From: Methylophilaceae bacterium
Lineage (GTDB): Bacteria; Pseudomonadota; Gammaproteobacteria; Burkholderiales; Methylophilaceae
DNA: 64,000 nt
Direction: 5' to 3'
Assembly: GCA_028823485.1 (NCBI GenBank)
Contig: JAPKBG010000004.1
Coordinates: 1-64,000, forward strand
In this document: positions 46,727-57,138 of the stretch, in pieces
Layout: each line of letters opens with the position of its first letter
How positions within the stretch are numbered: the stretch's first letter is position 1
Notes under the pieces: model-generated
Told to the model about the DNA's origin: nothing
Databases searched by the model: none
The model's input: the letters and a program-made list of their open reading frames with translations, nothing else
Made by a program: the position numbers and the translations under genes

Positions 46727-46966
46727 ATGCTAAATTCACAGGTATTAAATGATTTATCTATAAAAATCAAGAGTATGGCTGCATCATCCCCGTTGGGCGA
46801 TGCAGAAAAAAACATTTACGCACTACTTCAGGGCGCATTCACCAAGATGGAGCTTGTTTCGCGTGAAGAGTTTGATGTGCAATCAGAAGTGCTGCGGAAT
46901 ACCCGTGAGCAGTTAACACTGTGTGAAGAAAGGTTGGCTGAGTTAGAGTTAGTATTAAAAAAGTAA
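46727..46966 (+). CDS. ubiK: Ubiquinone biosynthesis accessory factor UbiK
   Basis: A 79-residue coiled-coil protein (YqiC family, DUF526) that joins the ubiquinone synthesis complex. The sequence MLNSQVLNDLSIKIKSMAA, SPLGDAEKNIYALLQGAFTKMELVSREEFDVQSEVL and the trimeric coiled-coil C-terminus are typical. The track begins at 46700; ATG at 46727 follows AAAAGGAGAAATACT. It precedes comM, a classic ubiK-comM arrangement. Confidence 0.92.
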   Translation: MLNSQVLNDLSIKIKSMAASSPLGDAEKNIYALLQGAFTKMELVSREEFDVQSEVLRNTREQLTLCEERLAELELVLKK

Positions 46967-47043
46967 GTAGTATTAACTACAGTAGTTAAATAAGTTAGCG
47001 TAACTGGCTTAATAAAAAATAATAATTAAGAAGAAGAATAATA

Positions 47044-48532
47044 ATAAATCTAGCTGTTTTATATAGCCGTGCCTTAAGTGGTATGGACGCACCTGAGGTC
47101 GTTGTCGAGGTGCATTTAGCCAATGGGCTGCCCTCTTTTACTATTGTTGGCTTACCTGAAGCCGAGGTCAAAGAAAGCAAAGACCGTGTCCGTGCCGCTA
47201 TTTAAACTTCCCTGTTTGATTTTCCTGCCAGACAGATTACCGTTAATTTAGCCCCTGCTGATTTACCCAAAGAAAGCGGCCGTTACGATTTGCCAATTGC
47301 GTTAGGTATTTTGGCGGCTAGCGGGCAAATTTCAACAGAAGCGTTGGCGAAGTATGAGATTGCTGGTTAACTTGCTCTGACAGGTGAGTTGCGGCCGGTA
47401 CGCGGCACTTTAGCGATGACCTATCATATGACAACAGCCACGCCCTTTATATTACCCCAACAAAGTGCAGAAGAGGCCGGCTTGGTTAACGATGCGATTG
47501 TTTATCCAGCTAAAAGCTTATTAGTTGTTTGTGCGCATTCGAACGGCCATACACTATTAACACCTTTTCAAAGTAATGCCACACCACAACCAATCGCGTA
47601 TCCAGACTTCAACGAAGTAAAAGGGCAAAGCCAAGCCAAGAGAGCATTAGAAATTGCGGCAGCAGGTGTACACAGTATCCTGATCAGCAGGCCGCCTGGT
47701 AGAGGAAAAAGCATGCTGGCTTCACGGGTTGTTGGCATCTTGCCTGCCATGGCTGAGACCAAAGCATTGGAAAGTGCAGCGATATAATCATTGAATGGTA
47801 GCTATAAACTAAGTGATTGGAAGCGTAGAAATTTCCGGAGCCCACACAACGCTGCATCAGGTGTGGCTTTGGTCGGTGGAGGCAGTGTGCCACGTCCCGG
47901 TGAAATCTCACTTGCGCATCATGGTGTTTTATTTCTGGATGAGTTGCCAGAATTTGATCGCAAAGTATTAGAGGTGTTACGAGAGCCATTAGAAAGTGGG
48001 CATATAACGATTTCTCGCGCGGCACGACAGGCTGACTTTCCTGCCAAGTTTCAATTAATTACTGGGATGAGCCCATGTCCCTGCGGCTATTTTGGACACT
48101 TTAATAATAAGTGTCGTTGCACGCCAGATCAAATTGCACGATATAAAGCCAAAATTTCTGGGCCGTTGTTAGACCGTATTGATATGCATATTCAGGTGCC
48201 TGCCTTAAAAGAGGATGAGTTGACGGCAGCAGCCGTTTCTGAAGATAGCGCAGCAATACGTAAACGTGTAGAGCAAGCAAGAGCTAGATAGCTTAAGCGT
48301 CAAAACAAAGCCAACTTTGCACTCGGAACTAGGGAGATTGAAATGGTTTGTCAGCCAGATGAAGCAGGGCTGGCATTATTAAAAACAGCGATTACACGCT
48401 TAAACTTATCAGCAAGAGCCTATCACCGTATTCTGAAGTTGGCACGTACGATTGCGGATGTGGGCGGGTGATGTGGATATTCAAGCTACCCATATTGCCG
48501 AAGCGGTTCAGTATCGGCGAGTAGACAGTTAA
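47044..48532 (+). pseudogene. comM: ComM (YifB) Mg chelatase-like ATPase, heavily decayed
   Basis: ComM is a branch-migration helicase in natural transformation. All parts are recognisable from [28 protein letters not shown] to the C-terminal IADV...IAEAVQYRRVDS, but the gene is broken many times. The start is ATA (47044). Stops are TAA at 47203, 47368 and 47785 and TAG at 48289. One extra G near 48461 shifts the end. The Walker A motif is RPPGRGKS instead of GPPGxGKT. Removal of these changes gives an otherwise collinear protein of about 495 codons. It is downstream of ubiK and upstream of metH. Confidence 0.93.
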
Positions 48533-48584
48533 GAGATAAGGCTTTGCATGATAAAATGACGGATTATTCAATTCAGCACTTGTT

Positions 48585-51500
48585 ATGAGCCAAAACGACA
48601 ATTCAGCATTAAACGCAATATCGCCAATAGAAACCCAATTACGTCACATACTCAAAGAACGTATCCTGATTTTAGATGGTGCGATGGGTACGATGATTCA
48701 GCAATATAAATTGACTGAGGCGGACTACCGTGGAGAGCGATTTAAAGACTTTGCAGCGCCTGCTGGTGAGCGTGCGCTGTTTGTTAAAGGTAACAATGAA
48801 TTGCTGTCATTAACGCAGCCACATATCATCCAAGAAGTGCATGAGAAATATCTTGAAGCTGGTTCTGATGTGATTGAAACCAACACCTTTGGTGCAACCA
48901 CCGTGGCACAAGATGATTATCATATGGCTGAGCTGGTGTATGAAATGAATGTGGCGTCAGCTAAGTTGGCTAAAGCGGCATGTGAAAAATATAGCACACC
49001 AGAAAAACCACGTTTTGTGGCAGGGACATTAGGCCCAACGCCAAAAACAGCGAGCATCTCTCCAGATGTGAATGACCCTGCCGCACGTAATGTGACGTTT
49101 GATCAGTTGGTTGCCACCTATTTAGACCAGGCACGCGCATTGGTAGAAGGTGGCGCGGACATTTTAATGGTAGAAACCATTTTTGATACCTTGAATTGTA
49201 AAGCTGCTTTATTTGCGATTGATACCTTCTTTGAAGAAGTCGGTTATAAAATGCCATTGATGATTTCTGGTACGGTCACCGATGCATCAGGGCGTATTTT
49301 GTCAGGTCAAACCGTGACTGCATTCTGGCATTCAGTTCGTCATGCAAAACCACTGACCATTGGGTTAAACTGTGCATTAGGTGCAACGTTGATGCGTCCT
49401 TATGTAGAAGAGATTTCTAACATTGCTGACACCTTTATTTGTATTTACCCAAATGCGGGCTTGCCTAATCCAATGAGTGATACTGGGTTTGATGAAACGC
49501 CCGATGTCACCTCAAGCTTAGTCAAAGAATTTGCTGATAGTGGCTTTATTAATATGGCTGGGGGTTGTTGTGGTACGACGCCACCGCATATTAATGCGAT
49601 TTATAACGCCATTAAAGACTGTCCCCCACGAACCGTGCCTGAGTTAGCGCCAGTGACTAAGCTTTCAGGCTTAGAGCCATTTATCATTAATGAAGAATCT
49701 CTCTATGTGAACGTAGGTGAGCGAACCAATGTGACGGGTTCCAAAGCTTTTGCTCGCATGATTATTAATGAGCAGTTTGAGGAAGCCTTGAGTGTTGCTC
49801 GTCAACAGGTGGAAAATGGTGCTCAAATAATCGATATTAATATGGATGAAGGCATGTTGGATGCGGTCAAAGCGATGACGCATTTTTTAAACCTCATTGC
49901 ATCAGAGCCTGATATTTCACGTGTGCCTATCATGCTGGATTCATCTAAATGGAGTGTGATTGAAGCCGGTCTTAAATGTGTGCAAGGTAAAGCGATTGTA
50001 AACTCAATCTCGATGAAAGAAGGCGAAGCAGAGTTCTTACGCCAAGCAAAATTATGTCGCCGCTACGGTGCGGCAGTGATTGTGATGGCGTTTGATGAGC
50101 AAGGCCAAGCGGACACCTATGAGCGCAAGATAAAAATCTGTAAACGGGCTTATGATTTATTAGTTAGTACTGGCTTCCCACCAGAAGACATTATCTTTGA
50201 TCCAAATATTTTTGCTATTGCTACAGGTATTGAGGAGCACAATAACTATGCAGTCGATTTTATTGAAGCCACTCGCTGGATTAAACAAAATCTACCCCAT
50301 GCCAAAATTTCTGGCGGTGTTTCTAATGTCAGTTTTAGCTTCCGTGGTAATAATCCTGCACGTGAAGCGATTCACACGGCATTCCTCTATCATGCTATTC
50401 AAGCGGGCATGACCATGGGCATTGTGAACGCTGGCATGATGGGGGTTTATGATGACTTAGCGCCTGAGCTGCGCGAATGTGTAGAGGACGTTGTGCTGAA
50501 TCGCGTGACGGATCCTGACAACCTATTAGCACCAACAGAGCGCATGATTGAAATCGCTGGTACGCTAGTGGCAAGTGATAAAAAAGAAAGCACTATTTTA
50601 GAATGGCGGGGTACGGAAGAAAATCCAGTGCCTGTCGAGAAACGCCTGAGCCATGCCATGGTGAATGGTATTACTGAGTTTATTGTCGAGGACACGGAAG
50701 AAGCGCGCGCAGCCGTTGCCGAAAAAGGTGGTCGTCCAATTCATGTGATTGAAGGCCCACTGATGGATGGCATGAATATCGTTGGTGATTTATTTGGTCA
50801 AGGCAAAATGTTTTTACCACAAGTAGTGAAATCTGCACGTGTGATGAAATCTGCTGTTGCGCATTTGATTCCGTTTATTGAGGCTGAAAAAGCAGCGGAA
50901 GAAGTGCGAACTGGTGTGGTCGCTAAACCAAAAGGAAAAGTGGTGATTGCGACAGTAAAAGGCGATGTACACGATATTGGTAAAAATATTGTGAGCGTGG
51001 TGTTGCAATGCAATAACTTTGAAGTGGTGAATATGGGCGTGATGGTGCCAGCGGCAGAGATTATTGCCATGGCAAAAGCAGAAAACGCAGATATTATTGG
51101 CTTAAGTGGTTTGATTACACCATCACTGGAAGAAATGACATATTTTGCCAAAGAAATGCAGCGCGATAAATATTTTAGTGAACAAAAAACACCATTATTA
51201 ATAGGTGGTGCAACAACTTCACGTGCGCATACCGCGGTGAAAATCGCGCCACATTATGAAGGCCCAGTAATTTACGTGCCAGATGCTTCGCGCTCGGTCT
51301 CGGTCATGCAGAACCTACTCACAGCCGAGAAACGCGGTGCGTACTTGGCGGAGATTCAAGCGGATTATGAAAAAGCGCGACAACAACATGCTAATAAAAA
51401 GGGTGTGCCAATGTTAACGCTTGCAGATGCGCGGGCGAATAAAGCGAAGTTAAGTTTCACCAATAAACATGCACCAGTGAAGCCAAAATTCATTGGCCGT

Positions 51501-52394
51501 CGTGTTTTTAAAAACATTGATTTAACCTTAATCGCACAATATATCGACTGGGGACCATTCTTTCAAACGTGGGATTTGGCAGGTCCATACCCAGCCATTT
51601 TAGAAGATAAAGTGGTGGGTGACGCAGCAACTAAAGTCTTTGCTGAAGCCAAAGACATGTTAAAAAAACTGATTGATGGCCGTTGGTTAACTGCGAATGG
51701 TGTGATTGCGCTGATGCCTGCCAATACCGTGAATGACGATGACATTGAAATCTATACTGACGAAAGTCGTAATGAGATTGCCTTTACTTATTACGGTATG
51801 CGTCAACAAACACAGAAGCCTGTGATTGATGGCGTGCCGCGCCCAAATCAATGTTTGGCTGACTTTATCGCACCAAAAGATGTAGCTGAAGATTACATCG
51901 GGTTATTTGCTGTCACGGGTGGATTAGGCACAGCAAAAATCATTAAACGCTTTGCGGACGCCAATGATGATTACAGCGGCATTATGTTCCAGTCATTAGC
52001 CGACCGACTAGCGGAAGCTTTTGCTGAATATATGCATGAACGTATTCGTACTGATTTATGGGGCTATGTACCAGATGAAAAACTGAATCCTGATGCTTTA
52101 ATTAAAGAGCAATACCAAGGTATCCGCCCTGCACCGGGTTATCCAGCTTGCCCAGATCATACGGTTAAAACTGATATGTTTAATTTGTTGCAGTGTGATG
52201 AAATTGATATGCAGCTAACAGAAAGCTTCGCCATGATGCCAGCTGCAGCTGTGAGTGGCTTTTATTTTGCGCATACAGAAAGTAAATATTTTAGTGTGGA
52301 TAAAATAGGCGCTGATCAGCTAGAAGACATGGCTAAGCGTAGAGACTTGCCGAAAGAGTACCTAGAGCGTTGGTTGGCACCTAACTTGGGTTAA
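48585..52394 (+). CDS. metH: Cobalamin-dependent methionine synthase
   Basis: MetH transfers a methyl group from methyl-THF to homocysteine through methylcobalamin. The 1269-residue protein has four modules in order: homocysteine-binding ([11 protein letters not shown] with zinc cysteines near residue 325), pterin-binding ([18 protein letters not shown]), cobalamin-binding ([10 protein letters not shown] with the axial His near residue 797), and SAM reactivation (C-terminal 330 residues). The start lies 52 bases after the comM remnant. No cobalamin riboswitch is evident in that short leader. It is complete and normal in length. Confidence 0.97.
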   Translation: MSQNDNSALNAISPIETQLRHILKERILILDGAMGTMIQQYKLTEADYRGERFKDFAAPAGERALFVKGNNELLSLTQPHIIQEVHEKYLEAGSDVIETNTFGATTVAQDDYHMAELVYEMNVASAKLAKAACEKYSTPEKPRFVAGTLGPTPKTASISPDVNDPAARNVTFDQLVATYLDQARALVEGGADILMVETIFDTLNCKAALFAIDTFFEEVGYKMPLMISGTVTDASGRILSGQTVTAFWHSVRHAKPLTIGLNCALGATLMRPYVEEISNIADTFICIYPNAGLPNPMSDTGFDETPDVTSSLVKEFADSGFINMAGGCCGTTPPHINAIYNAIKDCPPRTVPELAPVTKLSGLEPFIINEESLYVNVGERTNVTGSKAFARMIINEQFEEALSVARQQVENGAQIIDINMDEGMLDAVKAMTHFLNLIASEPDISRVPIMLDSSKWSVIEAGLKCVQGKAIVNSISMKEGEAEFLRQAKLCRRYGAAVIVMAFDEQGQADTYERKIKICKRAYDLLVSTGFPPEDIIFDPNIFAIATGIEEHNNYAVDFIEATRWIKQNLPHAKISGGVSNVSFSFRGNNPAREAIHTAFLYHAIQAGMTMGIVNAGMMGVYDDLAPELRECVEDVVLNRVTDPDNLLAPTERMIEIAGTLVASDKKESTILEWRGTEENPVPVEKRLSHAMVNGITEFIVEDTEEARAAVAEKGGRPIHVIEGPLMDGMNIVGDLFGQGKMFLPQVVKSARVMKSAVAHLIPFIEAEKAAEEVRTGVVAKPKGKVVIATVKGDVHDIGKNIVSVVLQCNNFEVVNMGVMVPAAEIIAMAKAENADIIGLSGLITPSLEEMTYFAKEMQRDKYFSEQKTPLLIGGATTSRAHTAVKIAPHYEGPVIYVPDASRSVSVMQNLLTAEKRGAYLAEIQADYEKARQQHANKKGVPMLTLADARANKAKLSFTNKHAPVKPKFIGRRVFKNIDLTLIAQYIDWGPFFQTWDLAGPYPAILEDKVVGDAATKVFAEAKDMLKKLIDGRWLTANGVIALMPANTVNDDDIEIYTDESRNEIAFTYYGMRQQTQKPVIDGVPRPNQCLADFIAPKDVAEDYIGLFAVTGGLGTAKIIKRFADANDDYSGIMFQSLADRLAEAFAEYMHERIRTDLWGYVPDEKLNPDALIKEQYQGIRPAPGYPACPDHTVKTDMFNLLQCDEIDMQLTESFAMMPAAAVSGFYFAHTESKYFSVDKIGADQLEDMAKRRDLPKEYLERWLAPNLG

Positions 52395-52490
52395 AAAGTT
52401 CAGCTTAAAACATTGAGGCTAAAACGATTGATTGCCAAGTTGATTAGTCCGTTCAATACATTCAACTTGGATATGTAATAGATCTTCTCC

Positions 52491-53686
52491 TCAAATATTT
52501 AATGCATTGATTTCATATTGGGTTGCATCGAAATTGCAAAGTTCTATGTCTTTTGCTAGCTTGAGTAGTTGGCCATGCACTTCCGTTTGTCTAAGAATCG
52601 CTTGTTTGATATTGTCTGATAAACCAATATCATTCAAAATTTGTTCCATCGGCGACGCAACAACGGTATTTGCCAGCGATAACATGCCGACCATAAAGGC
52701 TTGGTCCCTAAAGTGCTGTTGATAGCTTTCGACTTTCTTTGCAATTAACTCCATCAGGCGTGCGCGACCAGCCACTTGCCTCATGATGGCATCGCTGGCT
52801 CCGCTACTCGGTGTTGCATACATCAATAGCTGTACCCATCTCAGCATTTGTTTTTGCCCCAGCATCATAATGACTTGTCGAATAGATTCGATGGGTTCGC
52901 TACCACCATTAACCCCAACAGAGTTAACCAGCTTCAGTAGGCCTAGCGTTAAGCCCGGGCTGTTTTTGAATAGTGCTTCCAGCTCAGATAAGTCTGCGTC
53001 TCCTAATAGCAGACCAATCATACGCATCAAACACATTTGATTTGGTTGTGCTTGTTCACCGGTTAGTATGTATGGTTGTGCAAAAAAGCAGCCTTGATAG
53101 GCATCAAATTTTAGCTCCTGACAAGCTAAAAATAGCGCTTCTTCTTCTACTCTTTCGGCAACAATTTTTGCTGGCGATTGTTTACGAACAAGCGTGACAA
53201 GGTCAGAGGTTTCCTCAATTAAGGTTGTCGATAAACCAATTTCCACATAATTAACATGGGGCAGTAACACCATGTGTTCAGGGCGGTTAGCATAATCGAC
53301 AATGGCCAGCTTAAAGCCTAAGTCTTTTAATGCTTTGCACCGTGTGATGATTTGCGCGTTAATCGGTATATCTTCTAAGATTTCTAATACCATGCCCTCG
53401 GCAGGTAATAGCTCTATGATGTCGCTCATTAATGAGCTGGCGGCAATGCTAAGAAAACCGAGTTTATTACCGAGAATCTGTTGAATGCCAAATTGGCTTA
53501 ACAAATTAACAATGACTCCAGAGGGTGCAGATAAATCACCTAAATTGGTGTTGCTATTTTCATCTCCTTTGCACTGAGTAACAACTCATAACCAATGGCT
53601 TTTTGCTTGCCATTTAATATTGGGTGGCGGCCTAGAAAGACTTCATTGGTCTTTGTTTCTGTCGTTGGCATGCTAGGCCGGTTCAT
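52491..53686 (-). pseudogene. EAL-HDOD (YuxH) signalling protein with frameshift
   Basis: The main ORF (52491-53504) has the middle of a YuxH-type EAL domain (LEILEDIPIN, LGFKLAIVDYA, AERVEEEALF, YQGCFFAQPYI) and an HDOD domain (GLLKLVNSVGVNGG..IESIRQVIMMLG). Just upstream in another frame is the N-terminus, MNRPSMPTTETKTNEVFLGRHPILNGKQKAIGYELLLSAKE. A one-base gap near 53560-53570 separates the parts. The EAL core catalytic residues are not obvious, as is usual for YuxH. Either a true pseudogene or a sequencing slip. Confidence 0.75.
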
Positions 53687-53741
53687 ATCAATATCATCTC
53701 TATATTAATCACATTAAATTTGTCTGCTTTGGGGTGCTTTG

Positions 53742-53762
53742 GCTTATTATTATGTAATAAGC
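53742..53762. promoter_or_regulatory. Inverted repeat upstream of mpl
   Basis: GCTTATTA and TAATAAGC pair around a 5-base loop, about 145 bases before the mpl start. No T tract follows. It may be a regulator site; nothing else stands out in 53687-53907. Confidence 0.3.
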
Positions 53763-53907
53763 GCTCATCTATATAACGACAAGTTTTCAGTGAGCTTTAA
53801 TCATTTGTATTAATCCCTGAGAGATAACGCTTGAGCAGCAAAGGAAATGCCTAGTTGCTGTTATTTTTCAGATTAATTTCTGTAGTGAATTAAAGATAAA
53901 ACATTAA

Positions 53908-55275
53908 ATGCATATTCATATATTAGGTATCTGCGGCACATTCATGGGTGGTATCGCTGCGCTTGCTAAACAGGCTGGTTTTAAGGTGACGGGGTGTGAT
54001 GCAAACGTTTATCCACCAATGAGCACGCAGCTAGAGGCACAAGGGATAGCGCTAATTGAAGGGTATGCACATGAACAAACTGAACTTAATCCAGATGTTT
54101 ATGTGATTGGAAATGCAGTTAGTCGAGGCAACCCATTGATGGAAGCCATATTGAATCAAGCCTTACCTTATATATCTGGGCCGCAATGGCTGGCTGAAAA
54201 TGTGTTGCAAGACAAGTGGGTATTGGCTGTTGCTGGTACACATGGTAAGACCACTACAGCATCCATGCTAGCTTGGATATTAGAAGATGCAGGTTTAGCA
54301 CCTGGCTTCTTAATTGGTGGCGTGCCAGAAAACTTTTCTGTTTCAGCAAGGCTGCCAGGTACGCCGAAACAAGACGGAAAAAGTACCTCCCCATTTTTTG
54401 TTATCGAGGCAGATGAATACGATACCGCTTTTTTTGATAAGCGATCTAAGTTCGTGCACTATCACCCACGTACTGCGGTGCTCAATAATTTAGAGTTTGA
54501 CCATGCAGATATTTTTGAAGACTTAGCCGCCATTGAAAAACAATTTCATCACCTTGTCAGAACCATCCCACAAAATGGACTGGTTATCCGCAACGTAGAA
54601 GAAAGTCTGCAACGCGTGATTGATAAAGGGTGCTGGACACCAGTAGAAACTTTTGGCAGTGAAGATAAATGGCATGCAAAAAATGCGCAAGGCGACGGTA
54701 GTTTTGATGTGATGTTTGGTGCTGAGCACCATGGCCATATGGCATGGGACATTATTGGGCAGCACAATCAAATGAATGCGTTAGCCAGCATTGCCGCTGC
54801 TCGACATGTAGGAGTACCCGTTACTCAAAGTATTGAGGCATTGAATACATTTAAGAATGTGAAACGCCGCATGGAACTCCGAGGCGTGGTTAACAGTATT
54901 AGCGTTTATGATGATTTTGCTCATCACCCTACTGCGATTGCTACAACGGTTGCAGGGCTACGCGCAAACGTTAACCAAGCGCGCATTATTGCGGTGTTAG
55001 AGCCACGTTCTAATACCATGAAGTTAGGCACCATGAAGGCCGCATTGCCCGCTAGTTTGGTCGATGCTGATTTTGTATTTTGTTACGGTGGCAATGTGGA
55101 TTGGGGTATTGAAGAGGCATTGCTTCCTATACAAGAAAAATCACAGGTATTCATGGATTTGGATGCGTTGATTGCAGCGGTAGTGAAATTAGCCCAGCCT
55201 AATGATTATATATTAGTCATGAGTAACGGTGGTTTTGGTGGCATTCATCAAAAATTACTTGATACATTAGCGTGA
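53908..55275 (+). CDS. mpl: UDP-N-acetylmuramate:tripeptide ligase Mpl
   Basis: Mpl recycles peptidoglycan tripeptide by joining it to UDP-MurNAc. HILGICGTFMGGIAALAKQAGFKVTGCD is the nucleotide-substrate domain and GTHGKTTTASML the ATP P-loop. The NLEFDHADIFEDLAAIEKQFHHLVR segment is typical. The 455-residue length is normal. Its stop is four bases before the TonB gene. AAAACATTAA precedes the ATG with no strong ribosome site. Confidence 0.95.
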   Translation: MHIHILGICGTFMGGIAALAKQAGFKVTGCDANVYPPMSTQLEAQGIALIEGYAHEQTELNPDVYVIGNAVSRGNPLMEAILNQALPYISGPQWLAENVLQDKWVLAVAGTHGKTTTASMLAWILEDAGLAPGFLIGGVPENFSVSARLPGTPKQDGKSTSPFFVIEADEYDTAFFDKRSKFVHYHPRTAVLNNLEFDHADIFEDLAAIEKQFHHLVRTIPQNGLVIRNVEESLQRVIDKGCWTPVETFGSEDKWHAKNAQGDGSFDVMFGAEHHGHMAWDIIGQHNQMNALASIAAARHVGVPVTQSIEALNTFKNVKRRMELRGVVNSISVYDDFAHHPTAIATTVAGLRANVNQARIIAVLEPRSNTMKLGTMKAALPASLVDADFVFCYGGNVDWGIEEALLPIQEKSQVFMDLDALIAAVVKLAQPNDYILVMSNGGFGGIHQKLLDTLA

Positions 55276-55279
55276 GTAC

Positions 55280-56239
55280 ATGAGCCAAGTGGAAAAGTAT
55301 TTTAACAATCTAACGCCTTTTGCAATTGCCATCTGGTTTTCTGTTGCAGTGCATGCTGTGATGTTGGCTATTCAGTTTGAGCCTGAGCTGAGAGATATAG
55401 GAAAACGCTTGCCTTCGCTTGATGTTGTATTAGTTAATGCGAAAACAGAAAAAGCACCTGATAATGCAGAGTTGATTGCACAAGCCAACCTTGATCGTGG
55501 CGGTAACACGAATGAAGAGCGGAAGATGAAAACTGTTTTACCTACGCCACTAAAGCAAGCAGCAGAGGTGCAATTACAAGAAAAAAAGGAGGTAAGTACC
55601 GCAGCTAAGTCGGTGGAAGAGCGGTCTAAAAAAGAACAAGAAGAAAAAAAGGTTGCTGAATTAGAAAAGCAAGCTGATGCCTTAATGACGCAATTGAAAG
55701 CCGATAGCAAAGTGGCCGCTGACCCCGTCCAAAAAGCAACCACGAGAGTGGTGGAAGAAGATGCGGCAAAAGAAAATGTCATTTCGAGAAAGCTAAATCG
55801 TGAAGCGTTGCTTGCAGCAAGTTTGGAAATTGATCGTTTAGAAGCACAAATTGCAAAGCAGCAAGAAGAGTATCAAAAGCGGCCTAAACGCCGCTTTTTG
55901 GGTGCGCGTGCTAAGGCTACAGATGATGCGCTTTATTTAGAAGCTTGGCGGCAAAAAGTGGAACGTATTGGTAATATGAATTACCCCTCCGCAGCCAGAA
56001 ATAAAAAGCTTTACGGCAGATTGCAATTGACAGTATCCATTCGTTCGGACGGCTCAATAGAAGGCATTGCGATCGATAAAAGCTCAGGGTCTAAAGTCTT
56101 AGATAATGCGGCTATTAATATTGTGAAGCTCGCTGCACCTTATTCGAAGTTTTCAGCAAAAATGAAAAAGACAACGGATATTTTAGGAATTACGAGGACG
56201 TGGACCTTTACCAACGAGGATGCCCTCTACACTAAGTAA
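55280..56239 (+). CDS. TonB family energy transducer
   Basis: A 319-residue protein: one N-terminal membrane helix (FAIAIWFSVAVHAVMLAI), a long charged coiled-coil periplasmic region (about residues 60-200, rich in Lys, Glu, Ala and Gln), and a C-terminal TonB domain (NMNYPSAARNKKLYGRLQLTVSIRSDGSIEGIAIDKSSGSKVLDNAA). It lies four bases after mpl, so probably coupled. No ExbB/ExbD genes are near. Confidence 0.88.
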   Translation: MSQVEKYFNNLTPFAIAIWFSVAVHAVMLAIQFEPELRDIGKRLPSLDVVLVNAKTEKAPDNAELIAQANLDRGGNTNEERKMKTVLPTPLKQAAEVQLQEKKEVSTAAKSVEERSKKEQEEKKVAELEKQADALMTQLKADSKVAADPVQKATTRVVEEDAAKENVISRKLNREALLAASLEIDRLEAQIAKQQEEYQKRPKRRFLGARAKATDDALYLEAWRQKVERIGNMNYPSAARNKKLYGRLQLTVSIRSDGSIEGIAIDKSSGSKVLDNAAINIVKLAAPYSKFSAKMKKTTDILGITRTWTFTNEDALYTK

Positions 56240-56337
56240 CCATTACCTTTCACTTTTATGCGGCGTTATGTTTGCTTACCGTTCTAAAGCACTGTCTGCG
56301 CAAACATGCCCTGCCTAAAAGTGAAATCTTAATGGTT
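56238..56337. repeat. 100-base long imperfect inverted repeat
   Basis: Both arms of about 38 bases share AACCATTA, TTTCACTTTTA and ATGTTTGC in order, inverted on the far side (GCAAACAT, TAAAAGTGAAA, TAATGGTT), with a 22-base loop. It fills the gap between the TonB gene and the ferredoxin gene. It is a strong hairpin but has no T tract, and it resembles a MITE or large REP-like element. Confidence 0.65.
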
Positions 56338-56363
56338 AACAATTAATTGTATAGATGATAAAA

Positions 56364-56681
56364 ATGACAACTAACCACTTTAAACACCACGTATTTTTCT
56401 GCTTAAATAAACGTCCAGATGGTGAATCTTGCTGCATGGATAAAGGCGCGGAAGCGGCTTATGATCATATGAAAGCGCAAGTCAAAAAGCTAGGTTTAAG
56501 AGGGAAAGGCAAAGTGCGGATTAATCGCGCGGGTTGTTTAGATCGGTGTGGTGAAGGACCTTTGATGGTGGTTTACCCTGAGGCAGTTTGGTATACCTTT
56601 GTCGATAGCGAAGATATTGATGAAATAATTGAGAGTCACATCATCAATGACAAAGTCGTCGAGCGGTTATTAGTCGACTAA
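56364..56681 (+). CDS. Thioredoxin-like [2Fe-2S] ferredoxin
   Basis: A small protein of the (2Fe-2S) thioredoxin-like ferredoxin group. The four cluster cysteines lie in FFCLNKRPDGESCC and GCLDRCGEGPLMVVYP, the family pattern. It is cytoplasmic. Start choice is ATG at 56364 or 56355; neither has a good ribosome site. It may serve as a redox carrier; no partner is adjacent except the convergent HIT gene. Confidence 0.85.
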   Translation: MTTNHFKHHVFFCLNKRPDGESCCMDKGAEAAYDHMKAQVKKLGLRGKGKVRINRAGCLDRCGEGPLMVVYPEAVWYTFVDSEDIDEIIESHIINDKVVERLLVD

Positions 56682-56687
56682 CTTGCT

Positions 56688-57134
56688 TTAATCAGATTCG
56701 CCAGCTAAGGCACAAGTAATACGTTCTTCCATTTGTGTTTTCAGAGGTGCTAATACAGCCAGTGAAAGTGGTGAAGGGCTGCCAGCTTGTGTGGCTTCAC
56801 CCCAATGGCTATTTGGAAAGTGTCTGTCATTTTCAAAGCGTGGGATGATATGCCAATGTACGTGTGGTGTTTTATTGCCTAAGCTAGCCAGATTGATTTT
56901 ATCTGGCTCGATCACTTCACGTAGCGCGGTTTCTGCGGCAAATACAACCTTCATTGTACGAGCGCGGTCAGTTGGTGCTAAATCTGTCATTTCTTTGACG
57001 TGTGCTTTTAGTTCTACGCGGCAATAAGCTGGGTAGTCTGCATCATTCAATAATACAACGCGACAAAATTCATCTTGCCATAAAATCAGGTTGGTGCTGG
57101 ACTGACACAGTGCGCAGTTTGATGAGTCGGTCAT
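56688..57134 (-). CDS. HIT family protein
   Basis: A 148-residue HIT protein. The motif HVHWHIIPR has the three catalytic-site histidines, with GNKTPHVHWH before it. The N-terminus has CALCQSS, a possible zinc or redox pair. Such proteins hydrolyse nucleoside phosphoramidates or dinucleoside polyphosphates; the true substrate is unknown. It starts four bases after the nadA stop on the same strand, so the two form an operon. Confidence 0.9.
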   Translation of the reverse strand: MTDSSNCALCQSSTNLILWQDEFCRVVLLNDADYPAYCRVELKAHVKEMTDLAPTDRARTMKVVFAAETALREVIEPDKINLASLGNKTPHVHWHIIPRFENDRHFPNSHWGEATQAGSPSPLSLAVLAPLKTQMEERITCALAGESD

Positions 57135-57138
57135 TTGT

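Noticed and set aside
47044-48532. Idea that TAA/TAG is read as an amino acid (recoded stops) to explain the many interrupted genes
   Set aside because: Most intact genes here end in TAA, interrupted genes also carry frameshifts and lost starts, and the lesions cluster in dispensable functions.
53700-53907. GGGGTGC and CTGAGAGA words upstream of mpl, reminiscent of a TPP riboswitch
   Set aside because: The words are not in the right spacing, the other conserved arm is absent, and mpl has no link to thiamine.
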